Shown: piece by piece, positions 16,441-27,338 of the stretch
How positions within the stretch are numbered: the stretch's first letter is position 1
Layout: each line of letters opens with the position of its first letter
Assembly: GCA_036388855.1 (NCBI GenBank)
Contig: DASVRA010000037.1
Location: 1 to 59,882, forward strand
From: DASVRA01 sp036388855
Lineage (GTDB): Bacteria; Pseudomonadota; Alphaproteobacteria; Caulobacterales; Caulobacteraceae
Direction of reading: 5' to 3'
Length of the DNA: 59,882 nucleotides
The notes under the pieces: model-generated
Database searches by the model: none
What the model saw: only the letters and a program-made list of their open reading frames with translations
Told to the model about the DNA's origin: nothing
Position numbers and translations under genes: made by a program

Positions 16441-19400
16441 TCAGGCACGGTCGAGGACCGGCGTCAGCTGGGCCGCCGGCTCCGGGTTGTCCCGCGGCCC
16501 GGTGCGCACCAGCCCCGCGGCGACCAGGCTTTCCACGCCGGTGTAGCGGACCGAGCCCTCGTACATGAACACCGAGTGCGGGTTCTCCTGCAGCTTGTTC
16601 ATGTAGATCTCGTACTCGCGCGCGCCGGCGAAGTGCTCCTGGCGGCGCACCTCCTCGATCGCGCGGCGGTGGAAGTCCGGCAGGAACTTGAAATGCAGCA
16701 GCGCGCCTGATTGCGGCGCCATCCTGCGCGGCGATACCTCGTGGGTGGAGGAGAAGTACATTGTGTCGGGGCCGAACTTGACCAGTGGGGTCTTGTTCAG
16801 CACCGGTGGCTGCGGCGCCGGTTTGACCCGGAAGTTCCAGAAAACCCGTCCCCGCAGGCCGCCGGTTAGCGAACGGTAGCCGCAGGCCGGGGTCCAATAG
16901 TGGTGATAGCCGTCCCCATCGAAGAAGGGGAAGTGCTCGATCAGGCCCTTGTCGCGGGTGAAGCCCGAGGCGGTCAGCGGCTTATCGGAATACATATCGA
17001 TCATGGGGGCGAAGAAGGCTTCGTGGCCGCCGCGATCGAGTTCCTCGCACAGCCCAGGCAGTCCCATCCGCTCCTGCCCTGGAAATACCAGCAGCTCGTC
17101 CGAGTCGACGGTGAGGACCCACTGGCCTGACATGTGGGCCTTGGCCACCTGGTTGTGCCAGCTGACCCCGTAGCGGCTGGCCTTGTAGCTCTCCGGGGTG
17201 CGGAAGATCACCACGTCGTCCTGCTCGGCCAGGTATTCGAACGAGCCGTCGGTGGACATGTTGTCGATGAAGGCGAAGTCGGTCACCCCCAGCGCCCGGT
17301 AGTGGCGCAGGAAGTCCGGCAGCCGGTACATCTCGTTGCGCACCACGCAGATGCAGCTGAGCTTGGTCTCGGCGAACCGGTCCGGTTCGCCGTGCACCTC
17401 GAAGAAGCTGTCCGGCTGGAACAGCGAGGTGAGTTCGGGCTCGTGCTTGCGGATCGCGTCCAGCGCCTGGCGCCGCCCTCGGGCGTCGCCGGTCTCCTCG
17501 GCGATGCGCAGCGAGAAGCGACGGGTCTCCCAGGTCTCGCCCGCCGACCGGATAAAGGCGGCGATGCCCGCGCGCGCCTCGCCGTAGGCGCCGGTCTCGA
17601 CATCCGCCATGATCTGCAGGCTGCGGAAGTACCAGTTGGCCTCCGCCAGTTGAGTGGTGACTGCTCGCCGCTCGGCCACGAAGGCCCACTCGCCTTGGTT
17701 GGCCGCCAGGATCAGCTCGGTCCCCAGCCGCTCGGGCTGGATGGCCCGCGCGGCCGGGACGAAGTCGGTCTGGCGCTGGTGCAGGGCGCGCCACTGCCGG
17801 GCCGCTTCGAACTCGCCCAGGCGCACGAGGCAGTCGAAGCCGATCTCGTAGGCCCGCTGGGTCGGCGCCTCGTGCGTCAGCGGAAACATCGCCGCCGAGA
17901 GGCCGGTGAAGCCGAGTTCGCGCAGACGTTCGACGAAGTCGAAATGCACCGGCAGCCGTGCGAGCGGCGAGCGCCTGACGCGCCCTGCCAGTTCCACAAG
18001 CTCCGCGTCGCGCTCCTTTTCGTGCAGTGCCTGCACGAGCGCAGTCATCGCTTCGACGTCGCCGATCATGGCGGCATAGGTCAGGTATTCGAGGCTGCCC
18101 TCGAGGTCGAACGGAAGGCCGGGCTCAGAAACGAGGGCGCGCCGGATCTCCTCCAGACTGGCGGAGGACGCGGCAGGCGCGAACTCGACCTGCAAGCCGG
18201 CATCGCGCCGGGGCAGCGCCTGCCGGAGGAGCCGGGCGACCGTCGACTGGGGCCGGACGATCTCGAGCACATCGTCCAGCACGTCGATCCCAGCGTAGGA
18301 GAGTAGCTCACGCAGGGTCAGGCTGTGAGCTCCCTGCTGAGCCAGTGCCTCGCCCGTTTCAATGAACAGGCGCCTGGGGAAGAAGAGCGCGTCGACGGTT
18401 ATCCCGTCGTGCAGCGCCACGATCCGATCCGAAGCCAGGCTGAACCGGACATCGCCCCAGTTCCGCTCCATCTCCGGCGAGACGATGGCGACGAACTCCA
18501 TGCCTCCCCGTCCCAGCACCGCGCGCGCCTGGGCCAGCGCTTGCAGCGCGGAGGTCGCGGACTTGAAGCGGAGGTTGCCGAATTCGGCCTTGGCCTCGCC
18601 CGGCTCACCCGCGTTGAGTTGGATGCGAAGGACGGAGGGGCTTTCGTAGAGGCCCGAGAACGGCGGATCGCCATCGGCCTTGATCAGTAGCGGGTGGGTT
18701 GCGGAGGCCTCAGGCCCTTCCAGGCGTATGGCGCGGGCGAGGTAGTGGGGGTCCAGGAAGGGCGAGCCGAACAGCACCGTCAGCGGGAACGATTCGCTCC
18801 AGTGGAAGGCCGCGCGCCAGCAGTTGCGAGGGTCCGGGAACCTCCCGCCGGGGCCATCGACCAGCGAATAAGCCGACCGCACCGTCGTGGGCAGGCGCGG
18901 AGGCGCCGGCGGTTCCTCGCCCGAGGGCAAGTTCAGGAGCGAGAGGATTCCGGGCCGCTGCGCAAGCAGGTCGAAGAAATCCTCGAGTTCGCACCCGGCG
19001 CGGTGCAGCCGCACCGGGCTGGCGCGGGAGACGTCGATGCGGGAAATCGTCCCGTCCTCGCGGCCGAAGGCCCACACCTCCTCCGCATAGGCTACGCCGG
19101 CCAGCACGTGAGGCGCCCTCGACGCCTCTAAAACATCCTCGCACAGGACTGCCAGAACCTTGTGGTCCGCTTCGGCGGCCCCGCGAAAGGTGCTTTCCGG
19201 CCCGCGCCAGCCTGCCAGGCGGGAAAGCATCTCATGATCCTGCACCGCCCAGCGCGTACCCGGCCCCGCCGTCGCGATGGAGCTGACCTCGAGATCGGTT
19301 TCGGCGTCGGTGAACTGGCTTCCGGTCACGTCGGCCAGCAGGTCCGGTCCGCTGGCGAGCGCCAGTCGGTCATCTTCGAGCACTAGGCGCAGCGCGTAGC

Positions 19401-19617
19401 GGTCACGCGGCTCGTGGAAGGCCCTGAGCGGTCGACCCCAGGCGCCGCCGACTTGCCGGTTCAGCACGATCTGCCGGTCGGGCAGCCGGAAGCCGGCGTG
19501 AAACAGGATGTCACCCCTGGAATTGACAAGGTCGATCACGAAAGGAGCGCGCCCGTTCCAGTCGAAGCTAGTCGAGGCCGAAAACCCCCGGGTCGGCAAA
19601 AGCTCAGTGGTGCGCAT
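16441..19617 (-). CDS. Glycosyltransferase with N-terminal galectin-like domain
   Basis: A 1058-residue multi-domain protein. Residues about 10-125 match the galectin fold pattern: FVIDLV, then DILFHAGFR (His40, Arg44), IVLN (Asn53) and GGAWGRPLR (Trp60, Arg65), which correspond to galectin sugar-binding residues; the usual Asn46 and Glu71 equivalents are replaced by Gly and Pro. The middle (about 400-720) is helical and resembles TPR-type repeats. The C-terminal about 320 residues form a GT-A glycosyltransferase of the Glyco_tranf_2_4 type: KLSCICVVRNEMYRLPDFL, then FIDNMSTDGS and the metal-binding VDSDEL. It probably binds a beta-galactoside-like sugar and adds a sugar to a surface polymer. 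There is no signal peptide. It faces the sulfotransferase operon tail to tail. Confidence 0.8.
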   Translation of the reverse strand: MRTTELLPTRGFSASTSFDWNGRAPFVIDLVNSRGDILFHAGFRLPDRQIVLNRQVGGAWGRPLRAFHEPRDRYALRLVLEDDRLALASGPDLLADVTGSQFTDAETDLEVSSIATAGPGTRWAVQDHEMLSRLAGWRGPESTFRGAAEADHKVLAVLCEDVLEASRAPHVLAGVAYAEEVWAFGREDGTISRIDVSRASPVRLHRAGCELEDFFDLLAQRPGILSLLNLPSGEEPPAPPRLPTTVRSAYSLVDGPGGRFPDPRNCWRAAFHWSESFPLTVLFGSPFLDPHYLARAIRLEGPEASATHPLLIKADGDPPFSGLYESPSVLRIQLNAGEPGEAKAEFGNLRFKSATSALQALAQARAVLGRGGMEFVAIVSPEMERNWGDVRFSLASDRIVALHDGITVDALFFPRRLFIETGEALAQQGAHSLTLRELLSYAGIDVLDDVLEIVRPQSTVARLLRQALPRRDAGLQVEFAPAASSASLEEIRRALVSEPGLPFDLEGSLEYLTYAAMIGDVEAMTALVQALHEKERDAELVELAGRVRRSPLARLPVHFDFVERLRELGFTGLSAAMFPLTHEAPTQRAYEIGFDCLVRLGEFEAARQWRALHQRQTDFVPAARAIQPERLGTELILAANQGEWAFVAERRAVTTQLAEANWYFRSLQIMADVETGAYGEARAGIAAFIRSAGETWETRRFSLRIAEETGDARGRRQALDAIRKHEPELTSLFQPDSFFEVHGEPDRFAETKLSCICVVRNEMYRLPDFLRHYRALGVTDFAFIDNMSTDGSFEYLAEQDDVVIFRTPESYKASRYGVSWHNQVAKAHMSGQWVLTVDSDELLVFPGQERMGLPGLCEELDRGGHEAFFAPMIDMYSDKPLTASGFTRDKGLIEHFPFFDGDGYHHYWTPACGYRSLTGGLRGRVFWNFRVKPAPQPPVLNKTPLVKFGPDTMYFSSTHEVSPRRMAPQSGALLHFKFLPDFHRRAIEEVRRQEHFAGAREYEIYMNKLQENPHSVFMYEGSVRYTGVESLVAAGLVRTGPRDNPEPAAQLTPVLDRA

Positions 19618-19690
19618 GGTCGCGCGGCTCCTTGGATCGGGCGGACCGAAACCCTGGGGATCTGCTGACGGGTCCTGCGTCGGCGGTGCA

Positions 19691-19780
19691 TGGCGGAGAG
19701 GGCGGGATTCGAACCCGCGATACCCTTGCGGGTATGCCGCATTTCGAGTGCGGTGCTTTCAACCGCTCAGCCACCTCTCC
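19691..19780 (-). tRNA. tRNA-Ser (anticodon CGA)
   Basis: A complete type II tRNA of 87 nt plus an encoded CCA (19691-19693). The 7-bp acceptor stem is GGAGAGG/CCTCTCC, the anticodon loop is CTCGAAA with anticodon CGA, the long variable arm is a TACCC/GGGTA stem with a GCAA loop, and the T-arm is GCGGG-TTCGAAT-CCCGC. The discriminator is G, as expected for serine. It reads UCG codons. Confidence 0.97.
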
Positions 19781-19913
19781 GCAGGTTCCAAGGCCTTCGA
19801 GCGCGGGCGCTACCTAGCGGCGGGGGGGAGTTTCCGCAAGGCGGCGGGTCTCGGGCGGCACTGGACAGAAGCGCGGCCCCGCTCCTAGTGGTGTTCCATA
19901 GCTGTTCGTAGGC

Positions 19914-22004
19914 ATGACCATGCGCCTCACGCGTCTCGCCCCGGCCCTTGCCCTCTCCGCCCTTCTCTTGAGCGCGGGGGCCGCGCCTGCCCAGGCGCAG
20001 GCCGCGCCTCCAGCGAGCAAGCCGGCCTATGGAACCTTCGGCTTCGACACGGCGGGCATGGACAGGTCGGCGCAGCCTGGCGATGACTTCTTCGCCTACG
20101 CCAACGGCGGCTGGGTCAAGCGCACCGAGATCCCCGCCGACCGCTCCAGCTACAACAGCTTCACCGTGCTGGTCGAAGCCGCCAACCGGCGCACGCGCGA
20201 GATCATCGAAGGCGCCGCCTCCGACCGGAGCGCCGCCGGCGACGCCCGCAAGGTCGGCGACTACTACGCCAGCTTCATCGACGAAGCGGCGGTCGAGCGG
20301 CGGGGGCTGGAGCCGGTCCGGACCGAACTCGCCGTCATCGCTGCGGTCAAGGACCGGCGCCGGCTGTCGGCGGAGCTCGGCCGCACGTTGCGCGCCGATG
20401 TGGACATGCTGAACGCCACCGACCTCTACACCGACCGGCCGCTCGGTCTGTGGGTGGCGGAGGACTGGAACGCGCCTGCCCGCTACACCGCCTACCTGAT
20501 GCAGGGCGGGCTCGGCCTGCCCGAGCGCGAATACTACCTGTCGGACAAGCCGAAGTTCGCCGAGCTACGGCCCGAGTACCGGGCGCACATTGCCCGCGTC
20601 CTGGCGCTGGGCGGGTTCGACCGGGCCGAGGAGCGGGCCGCGCGGGTGCTGGCGCTGGAGACGGCGATCGCGCGCACCCACTGGAGCCAGACTGACAGCG
20701 CCGATCCGACGAAGGCCAACAACCCGTGGAAGCGGGCAGACTTCGCGGGCAAGGCGCCGGGGATCGACTGGGACGCCTATTTCGCGGCCGCGGGGCTGGC
20801 CGGGCAGGCGAGCTTCATCGTGGCCCAGTCGAGCGCGGTGGCGGGCATCTCCAAGCTCGCGGCCTCCGAGCCGGTGGAGGCGTGGAAGGACTACCTCGCG
20901 TTCCATGCGCTGGAGCGCGGCTCCCCGTTGCTGCCCAAGGCGTTCGTGGAGGAGAGCTTCGCCTTCAACGGCAAGACGCTAAACGGCACGCCACAACTGG
21001 CGGAGCGCTGGAAGCGCGGGGTCAACGCCACCAACGCCGCGCTGGGCGAGGCAGTGGGGCGGCTCTACGTGGAGAGGCACTTCACGCCCGAGGCCAAGGC
21101 CCAGGCCGACGAGATCGTCAGGAACCTGATCAAGGCTTTCGACGCGCGGATCGCCGCGGTCGACTGGATGTCGCCGGCTACGAAGGCCAAGGCGCGCCAG
21201 AAGCTCGCCACCCTGACCGTCGGCATCGGCTATCCCGACAGGTGGCGCGACTATTCAGGCCTGCGGATCGTGCGCGGCGACGCCTACGGCAACTGGCAAA
21301 GGGCGGAGCTGTTCGACTACCGCCGCAACCTCGCCAAACTGTCCGGACCGGTTGACCGCAACGAATGGCACCTGCTGCCGCACGAGGTGAACGCGCTGAA
21401 CGCGCCTTTGCAGAACTCGATCATCTTTCCTGCCGCCATCCTGCAGCCGACCTTCTTCGACCCGGCCGCCGACCCGGCGGTGAACTACGGCGCCATCGGA
21501 GGCGTGATCGGGCACGAGATCACCCACAGCTTCGACGACACCGGGGCCCTGTTCGACCCTCAGGGCAAGCTGGCCAACTGGTGGACCGAGGCCGACTTCA
21601 AGAGCTTCCGCGCGCGGGGCCAGGCGCTGGCGGAGCAGTATTCGAAATACTGCCCGCTGGGAGACGTCTGCGTGAACGGCGAACTGACGCTGGGCGAGAA
21701 CATCGCCGACCTCGGCGGGCTGGCCGCCGCCTACGATGCCTATCGCATTTCGCTGAGCGGGCGGCGGGGCCCGGTGATCGAGGGTTTCACGCCCGAGCAG
21801 CGCGTGTTCCTGGGCTGGGCGCAGAACTACCGCTCCAAGTTCCGCGAGCCGACGCTGCGCCGCGTCCTGCTCACCGACCCCCACTCGCCAGGGGAATACC
21901 GGGCCGACACGGTGCGCAACCTCGAGGGTTGGTATCAGGCGTTCGGCGTGAAGCCGGGGCAGAAGCTGTATCTGGCGCCGGAGCGGCGGGTGCGGATTTG
22001 GTAG
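19914..22004 (+). CDS. M13-family (neprilysin-like) metallopeptidase, exported
   Basis: A 696-residue zinc endopeptidase of the neprilysin/PepO family that cleaves peptides. The zinc motif HEITH is at residues 534-538 in VIGHEITHSFDD, the third ligand is in ENIADLGG (about 595-602), and the N-terminal M13 block DDFFAYANGGW follows a clear signal peptide (residues 3-29, LAPALALSALLLS, with a QAQA cleavage region). A periplasmic location is expected. The start could be ATG 19914 or the second ATG at 19920, with no difference in function. It is a single gene followed by trmD on the same strand, 51 bp away. Confidence 0.93.
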   Translation: MTMRLTRLAPALALSALLLSAGAAPAQAQAAPPASKPAYGTFGFDTAGMDRSAQPGDDFFAYANGGWVKRTEIPADRSSYNSFTVLVEAANRRTREIIEGAASDRSAAGDARKVGDYYASFIDEAAVERRGLEPVRTELAVIAAVKDRRRLSAELGRTLRADVDMLNATDLYTDRPLGLWVAEDWNAPARYTAYLMQGGLGLPEREYYLSDKPKFAELRPEYRAHIARVLALGGFDRAEERAARVLALETAIARTHWSQTDSADPTKANNPWKRADFAGKAPGIDWDAYFAAAGLAGQASFIVAQSSAVAGISKLAASEPVEAWKDYLAFHALERGSPLLPKAFVEESFAFNGKTLNGTPQLAERWKRGVNATNAALGEAVGRLYVERHFTPEAKAQADEIVRNLIKAFDARIAAVDWMSPATKAKARQKLATLTVGIGYPDRWRDYSGLRIVRGDAYGNWQRAELFDYRRNLAKLSGPVDRNEWHLLPHEVNALNAPLQNSIIFPAAILQPTFFDPAADPAVNYGAIGGVIGHEITHSFDDTGALFDPQGKLANWWTEADFKSFRARGQALAEQYSKYCPLGDVCVNGELTLGENIADLGGLAAAYDAYRISLSGRRGPVIEGFTPEQRVFLGWAQNYRSKFREPTLRRVLLTDPHSPGEYRADTVRNLEGWYQAFGVKPGQKLYLAPERRVRIW

Positions 22005-22055
22005 CCGGGGCCCTCTCCAGGAGTCACGGCCGGACCTAGATCGATCGGCGTTCCC

Positions 22056-22775
22056 ATGCCCTTCCACGCCACCGTCCTGACCATGTTCCCCGAGGCCTTC
22101 CCCGGCCCGCTCGGCGTCAGCCTGATCGGCACGGCCTGGCGCGAGCTGGACCTGTGGCGGCTGGAGGCTCTGGACATCCGGGGATTTTCCAAGGATAAGC
22201 GCGGCTTCCTCGACGACGCCCCCGCGGGGGGCGGGCCGGGACAAGTCCTGAGAGCGGACGTCATCGTGGCGGCGGTCGACTCGACCGAACGCGCGGGGCG
22301 GCCGCTTTTATACATGAGCGCCCGGGGCAGGCCCCTGACCCAGGCGCGCTGCAAGGAACTGGCGGCGGGGCCGGGCGTGATCGCCCTCTGCGGCCGGTTC
22401 GAGGGGGTGGACCAGCGGGCGATTGACGCTCGGGGGTTCGAGGAGGTCGCGGTCGGTGACGTCGTCCTGGCGGGCGGCGAGGCGGCGGCGATGGTGCTGA
22501 TCGAGGCGTGCGTGCGGCTGATCCCCGGGGTGCTGGGGCAGGCCGGATCGCTCGCCGAGGAGAGTTTCGAGGGCGGGCTCCTCGAAGGACCGCAGTTCAC
22601 CCGGCCGCGGAGCTTCGAAGGGCGCGACATCCCCGAGGTGCTGCTGAGCGGCCACCATGGGGAGACTGCCCGGTGGCGCGCGAGCCAGCGGGAACAGACA
22701 ACGCGGGAGCGGCGCCCGGACCTTTGGGCCGCCTATCTCGCCAAACAGAATGAGCGTCGGGAGAGCGACACATGA
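22056..22775 (+). CDS. trmD: tRNA (guanine37-N1)-methyltransferase
   Basis: A 239-residue SPOUT-class methyltransferase that makes m1G37 in tRNAs with a G at position 36, preventing frameshifting. The SAM-binding trefoil knot is visible in ALCGRFEGVDQR (family LCGRYEGVDER) and in VGDVVLAGGEAAAM; the C-terminal LLSGHH motif holds the catalytic His region. Its stop overlaps the rplS start (ATGA), so the two are translationally coupled, as is normal. The usual upstream partners rpsP and rimM are not here; an M13 peptidase precedes it instead. Confidence 0.96.
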   Translation: MPFHATVLTMFPEAFPGPLGVSLIGTAWRELDLWRLEALDIRGFSKDKRGFLDDAPAGGGPGQVLRADVIVAAVDSTERAGRPLLYMSARGRPLTQARCKELAAGPGVIALCGRFEGVDQRAIDARGFEEVAVGDVVLAGGEAAAMVLIEACVRLIPGVLGQAGSLAEESFEGGLLEGPQFTRPRSFEGRDIPEVLLSGHHGETARWRASQREQTTRERRPDLWAAYLAKQNERRESDT

Positions 22776-23173
22776 ACATCATCGCCCAGCTGGAGCGGGA
22801 AGAGACCGACCGCCTGACCGGCGCCCGCGCGATCCCGGAGTTCCGCCCCGGCGATACTTTGCGTGTGAACGTCCGGATCAAGGAGGGCGAGCGCGAACGG
22901 GTGCAGGCCTATGAGGGCGTGTGCATCGCGCGCCAGGGCTCGGGCCTGCACGAGAGCTTCACCGTGCGCAAGATCAGCTTCGGCGAGGGCGTCGAGCGGA
23001 TCTTCCCGGTGATGAGCCCGATGCTCGAGTCGATCGAGGTGAAGCGTCGGGGCGTGGTGCGCCGGGCCAAGCTCTATTACCTGCGCGAGCGGCGCGGGAA
23101 GTCGGCCCGCATCGCCGAGCGGCAGATGACCACGGCGGCGAAGACCGAGCCCAGCGAGACGCCGGAAGCCTGA
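22772..23173 (+). CDS. rplS: 50S ribosomal protein L19
   Basis: A 133-residue ribosomal protein at the 30S/50S interface. The core (FRPGDTLRVNVRIKEG, VQAYEGVCIARQG, ESFTVRKISFGEGVER, then the basic VKRRGVVRRAKLYYLR) matches L19 throughout; the last about 15 residues are an alphaproteobacterial-style Ala/Thr/Glu tail. It is co-transcribed with trmD with a 4-base overlap. Confidence 0.98.
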   Translation: MNIIAQLEREETDRLTGARAIPEFRPGDTLRVNVRIKEGERERVQAYEGVCIARQGSGLHESFTVRKISFGEGVERIFPVMSPMLESIEVKRRGVVRRAKLYYLRERRGKSARIAERQMTTAAKTEPSETPEA

Positions 23174-23273
23174 GGCGCCTTACTGGGTGTCAGGCTGCTT
23201 TAGCCTGAAGCTCTCCCGACTTTGAATCCACAAGGCGGGGTCGCAAAGCCTCGGGTGATCGTGACTGCCGCCG

Positions 23274-23627
23274 TCAGAGGATCCAGCCGTCGAACTCGCG
23301 CTGGTCTCCCATGATGCGGATGATCATGTCGTTGCCGCCGGTGGCGAGGTAGAGGTAGGTCACCCCTTCCTCGGCGTCGTAAGTGAGCAACGCCTCCCGC
23401 GGCGCCGGTCAGGCTGTCGACGAAATGGAAGGCGTTGTCCTGTAGCGAGCTGTAGTCGGCGTCGATGCGCTCCAGCGAGATGGTTTCGCCGGCCCCCTTG
23501 CCGCCGCGCAGGGTATCGTCGCCGCGCGCGCCGTCGAGGTAGTCGTCGCCGCCGAGGCCTAAGATCAGGTCGTCCTCGTCCCCGCCGCCAGGCCCTCGCC
23601 ATTGTCGGTGCCGATGATCTTCGCCAT
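23274..23627 (-). pseudogene. Frameshifted small RTX-type protein
   Basis: From ATG 23625-23627 (GGGAG upstream) the product starts MAKIIGTDNGEGL, and with two frame changes it continues through a nonapeptide block (LILGLGGDDYLDGARGDD), a spacer, and a C-terminal module ending FDGWIL at TGA 23274. One shift is near 23590 within a G-rich run, the other near 23395, each equivalent to a missing base. The C-terminal module is shared with the two intact RTX proteins nearby. The intact product would be about 117 residues. It is either a decayed paralogue or carries sequencing errors; two separate shifts favour decay. Confidence 0.7.
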
Positions 23628-23834
23628 ACCCGTCTCCCGCTGGCGCTAGGTGCGCAGGGAGAGCGGCGTTCGGCAAGAAGCTTCCTTCTGCCAGACGGTG
23701 AAGCTGGCGGGGCCGCCGCAGGCGAGCGAACGGCAACTACCTGACGACTTCGGCCCGTCGCACCTCATCAAGGTGCGCCGGGGCCTTCCTGGCCAAAACC
23801 TGCCGATGGACTAAGAGCCGGCCGGCGCGCCGGA

Positions 23835-25217
23835 TTAGAGGACGAAGGTCGCGGTGTCCCGCTGATCCCCCACCATCGCGACTGTGTAATCGGCCTCGCC
23901 GTCTCCGTCGGTGTCCATGATCAAGTAGGTCCTGTCGGGACGCGACCTGTACTGCAAAGCCGCCTGGCCCGCCTCCCCCGTCAGATAGTTGACCAGCGTG
24001 AAAGCTTCGTTCGCGTTGCTGTAGAGATAGGCGTCGATGGAGGAGACATCCACCGTGTCTTCGGCGGTGAGGTCTGTGATTAGGTCCGCTGCGCGAGGTT
24101 CGTCCGACCAAGGGTCCCCGGGAGCGACAAAGACAAACCTGTCTGCCCCCGCGCCGCCGGTCAGTCGGTCCGCGGTTCCTCTCGAAAGAACGGACAAGGT
24201 ATCCGCGCCGTCCCCCCCGATCAAGGTGTCGGCTCCGTCCCCGATGTAGAGACTGTTTCCATCCACAAGGAAATTGTCGGCCGCATTCCCGATTAGCCGA
24301 TCCTCGCCTTGGCTCCCAATCAGGTTCTCGATCGAAATCAGCCGGTCGAGCCCGTCTCCCGTGTCCTGCGCCCCCTTAATCGAAAGGTTCACTGTCACAC
24401 CCCCGGCATAGTCAAAACCGGCCGTGTCCGAACCGCCCTGCCCCGAAAGGAGGTCGTTGCCAGTCGAGCCCACGAGCGTATCGGCGCCGGCGCCGCCTTT
24501 CAGAGCATCGTTGCCCAAGTGCCCTTCAAGCCTATTGGCTGCCGCGCCGCCGATGAGCGTGTCGTCACCGATGGAGGCTCTTACATCGATAGCCAGATCG
24601 CCAGTAATCACCTTGAGCTGTAATCCAGATAGCGTGAATTTTCCTGCCTCGATGTTGCGAAGAGTTACAGAACCCACCTTTGCGCTTCCGCCTGTTGCCA
24701 ACCCGCTCAGGTCCACGATTGCATTGCTAAGGTCGTCTTGGGACAAATCTAAAGTATCGAAACCAAACCCTCCATCGATTAGGAGGCTGCCGCCGACAAT
24801 CTCCTCGTCCATCCGAATTACCCGCATTGCATCGTTGCCGGAGCCGCCTTCCAGTGTTCCGGAGGCGAATTCCAAGCTGAGCAAGTCATTGCCGGCGCCG
24901 CCATTGACGGAGACGCCGTCGCTCCTGACAGACCCGGTTATGGTGTCGTTGCCCCTGCCCCCAAGAGCCGTGCTGAAGCCTTCGAAATAGAGCTCGTCGG
25001 CCCCCAAGCCGCCGTCCATCCAGTTGCCGCCGCTCTCCCACTCACGCAGGACGTCGTCGCCAGCGCCGCCGAGCAGGCTGTCGCTCCCCCCCCCGCCTTC
25101 GATGTAATCGTTACCTTCGCCGCCCTCCACGGTGTCGGCCCCATCGTAGGCGTCAATGAAGTCGTTTTCTTCGGTGCCGACGAGGTGGTCGGCGCCGTTT
25201 GTGCCTCCGATGTACAC
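23835..25217 (-). CDS. RTX-type calcium-binding secreted protein
   Basis: A 460-residue protein built mostly of glycine/aspartate nonapeptides of the GGxGxDxLx kind (for example GGAGDDVL, GGAGNDLL, LGNDALKGGAGADTL), which bind Ca2+ and fold into beta-rolls outside the cell. There is no N-terminal signal peptide; the C-terminus is a conserved module with TLVNYLTGEAG, DTDGDGEADY and a hydrophobic end, TFVL, in keeping with a type I secretion signal. The start is GTG 25215-25217 with GGGGAG 5 bases upstream. The secretion machinery is not in the window. The protein lacks an obvious enzymatic domain, so a structural or adhesive role is likely. Confidence 0.85.
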   Translation of the reverse strand: MYIGGTNGADHLVGTEENDFIDAYDGADTVEGGEGNDYIEGGGGSDSLLGGAGDDVLREWESGGNWMDGGLGADELYFEGFSTALGGRGNDTITGSVRSDGVSVNGGAGNDLLSLEFASGTLEGGSGNDAMRVIRMDEEIVGGSLLIDGGFGFDTLDLSQDDLSNAIVDLSGLATGGSAKVGSVTLRNIEAGKFTLSGLQLKVITGDLAIDVRASIGDDTLIGGAAANRLEGHLGNDALKGGAGADTLVGSTGNDLLSGQGGSDTAGFDYAGGVTVNLSIKGAQDTGDGLDRLISIENLIGSQGEDRLIGNAADNFLVDGNSLYIGDGADTLIGGDGADTLSVLSRGTADRLTGGAGADRFVFVAPGDPWSDEPRAADLITDLTAEDTVDVSSIDAYLYSNANEAFTLVNYLTGEAGQAALQYRSRPDRTYLIMDTDGDGEADYTVAMVGDQRDTATFVL

Positions 25218-25575
25218 TGTTACTCCCCCTCAACCTTCGCTGCGTTCATGAGTTTAGTCGGAACTTCTGCCAACGCACGCTGCGACGTTCTGGCACACGC
25301 TCCTTGCTGGATCGCGAGCGTGCTGAAGAACGCCTGTTCGCGGGACACGATGGGCGAAGGAGAGAGCTAGGAAAGAGGCGGGCTGACAACGACCTGAGGT
25401 TCGTAGCGATGAGCGCCGGAGCGTAAGTGACGCCGGGCGGCAGAGGGTGTTCCACCGACGGCGGCACATCGGCGGCGCCGTGATCCTCACCCTCCCAAGT
25501 CGAGGCTTGGCGCCCGCTCGTGGGCCCCTCCCTCTCCTCCTGGAGAGGGCAAAGAGCGCGGCGCCGCCCCAACTG
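25218..25575. other. Intergenic region between RTX gene and groEL terminator
   Basis: This stretch of about 358 bp holds no convincing gene. It contains the upstream region of the minus-strand RTX gene at its left end and a perfect 8-bp inverted repeat CCCTCTCC-tcct-GGAGAGGG at 25530-25549, a type of intergenic palindrome common in these genomes. Nothing else was recognised. Confidence 0.6.
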
Positions 25576-25606
25576 AAAAAGGGCGGGGCCTTTCGACCCC
25601 GCCCTT
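25576..25606 (-). terminator. Intrinsic terminator of groES-groEL
   Basis: A 10-bp perfect stem (AAGGGCGGGG at 25579-25588, CCCCGCCCTT at 25597-25606) with an 8-base loop; on the minus strand it ends in a T-run. It sits 27 bp beyond the groEL stop. Confidence 0.85.
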
Positions 25607-25633
25607 CTGTAGGCGTAACGCTGAGGCGACTTC

Positions 25634-27289
<1,656 letters not shown>

Positions 27290-27338
27290 GTTGGTGCTCT
27301 TTCTGTCTAGTGTTCGATGATGGGAGGAAGCGGGTGTC

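Noticed and set aside
23835..25217. Repeat array of another kind in the RTX gene
   Set aside because: The DNA periodicity is due to nonapeptide codons; there are no identical spaced repeats.
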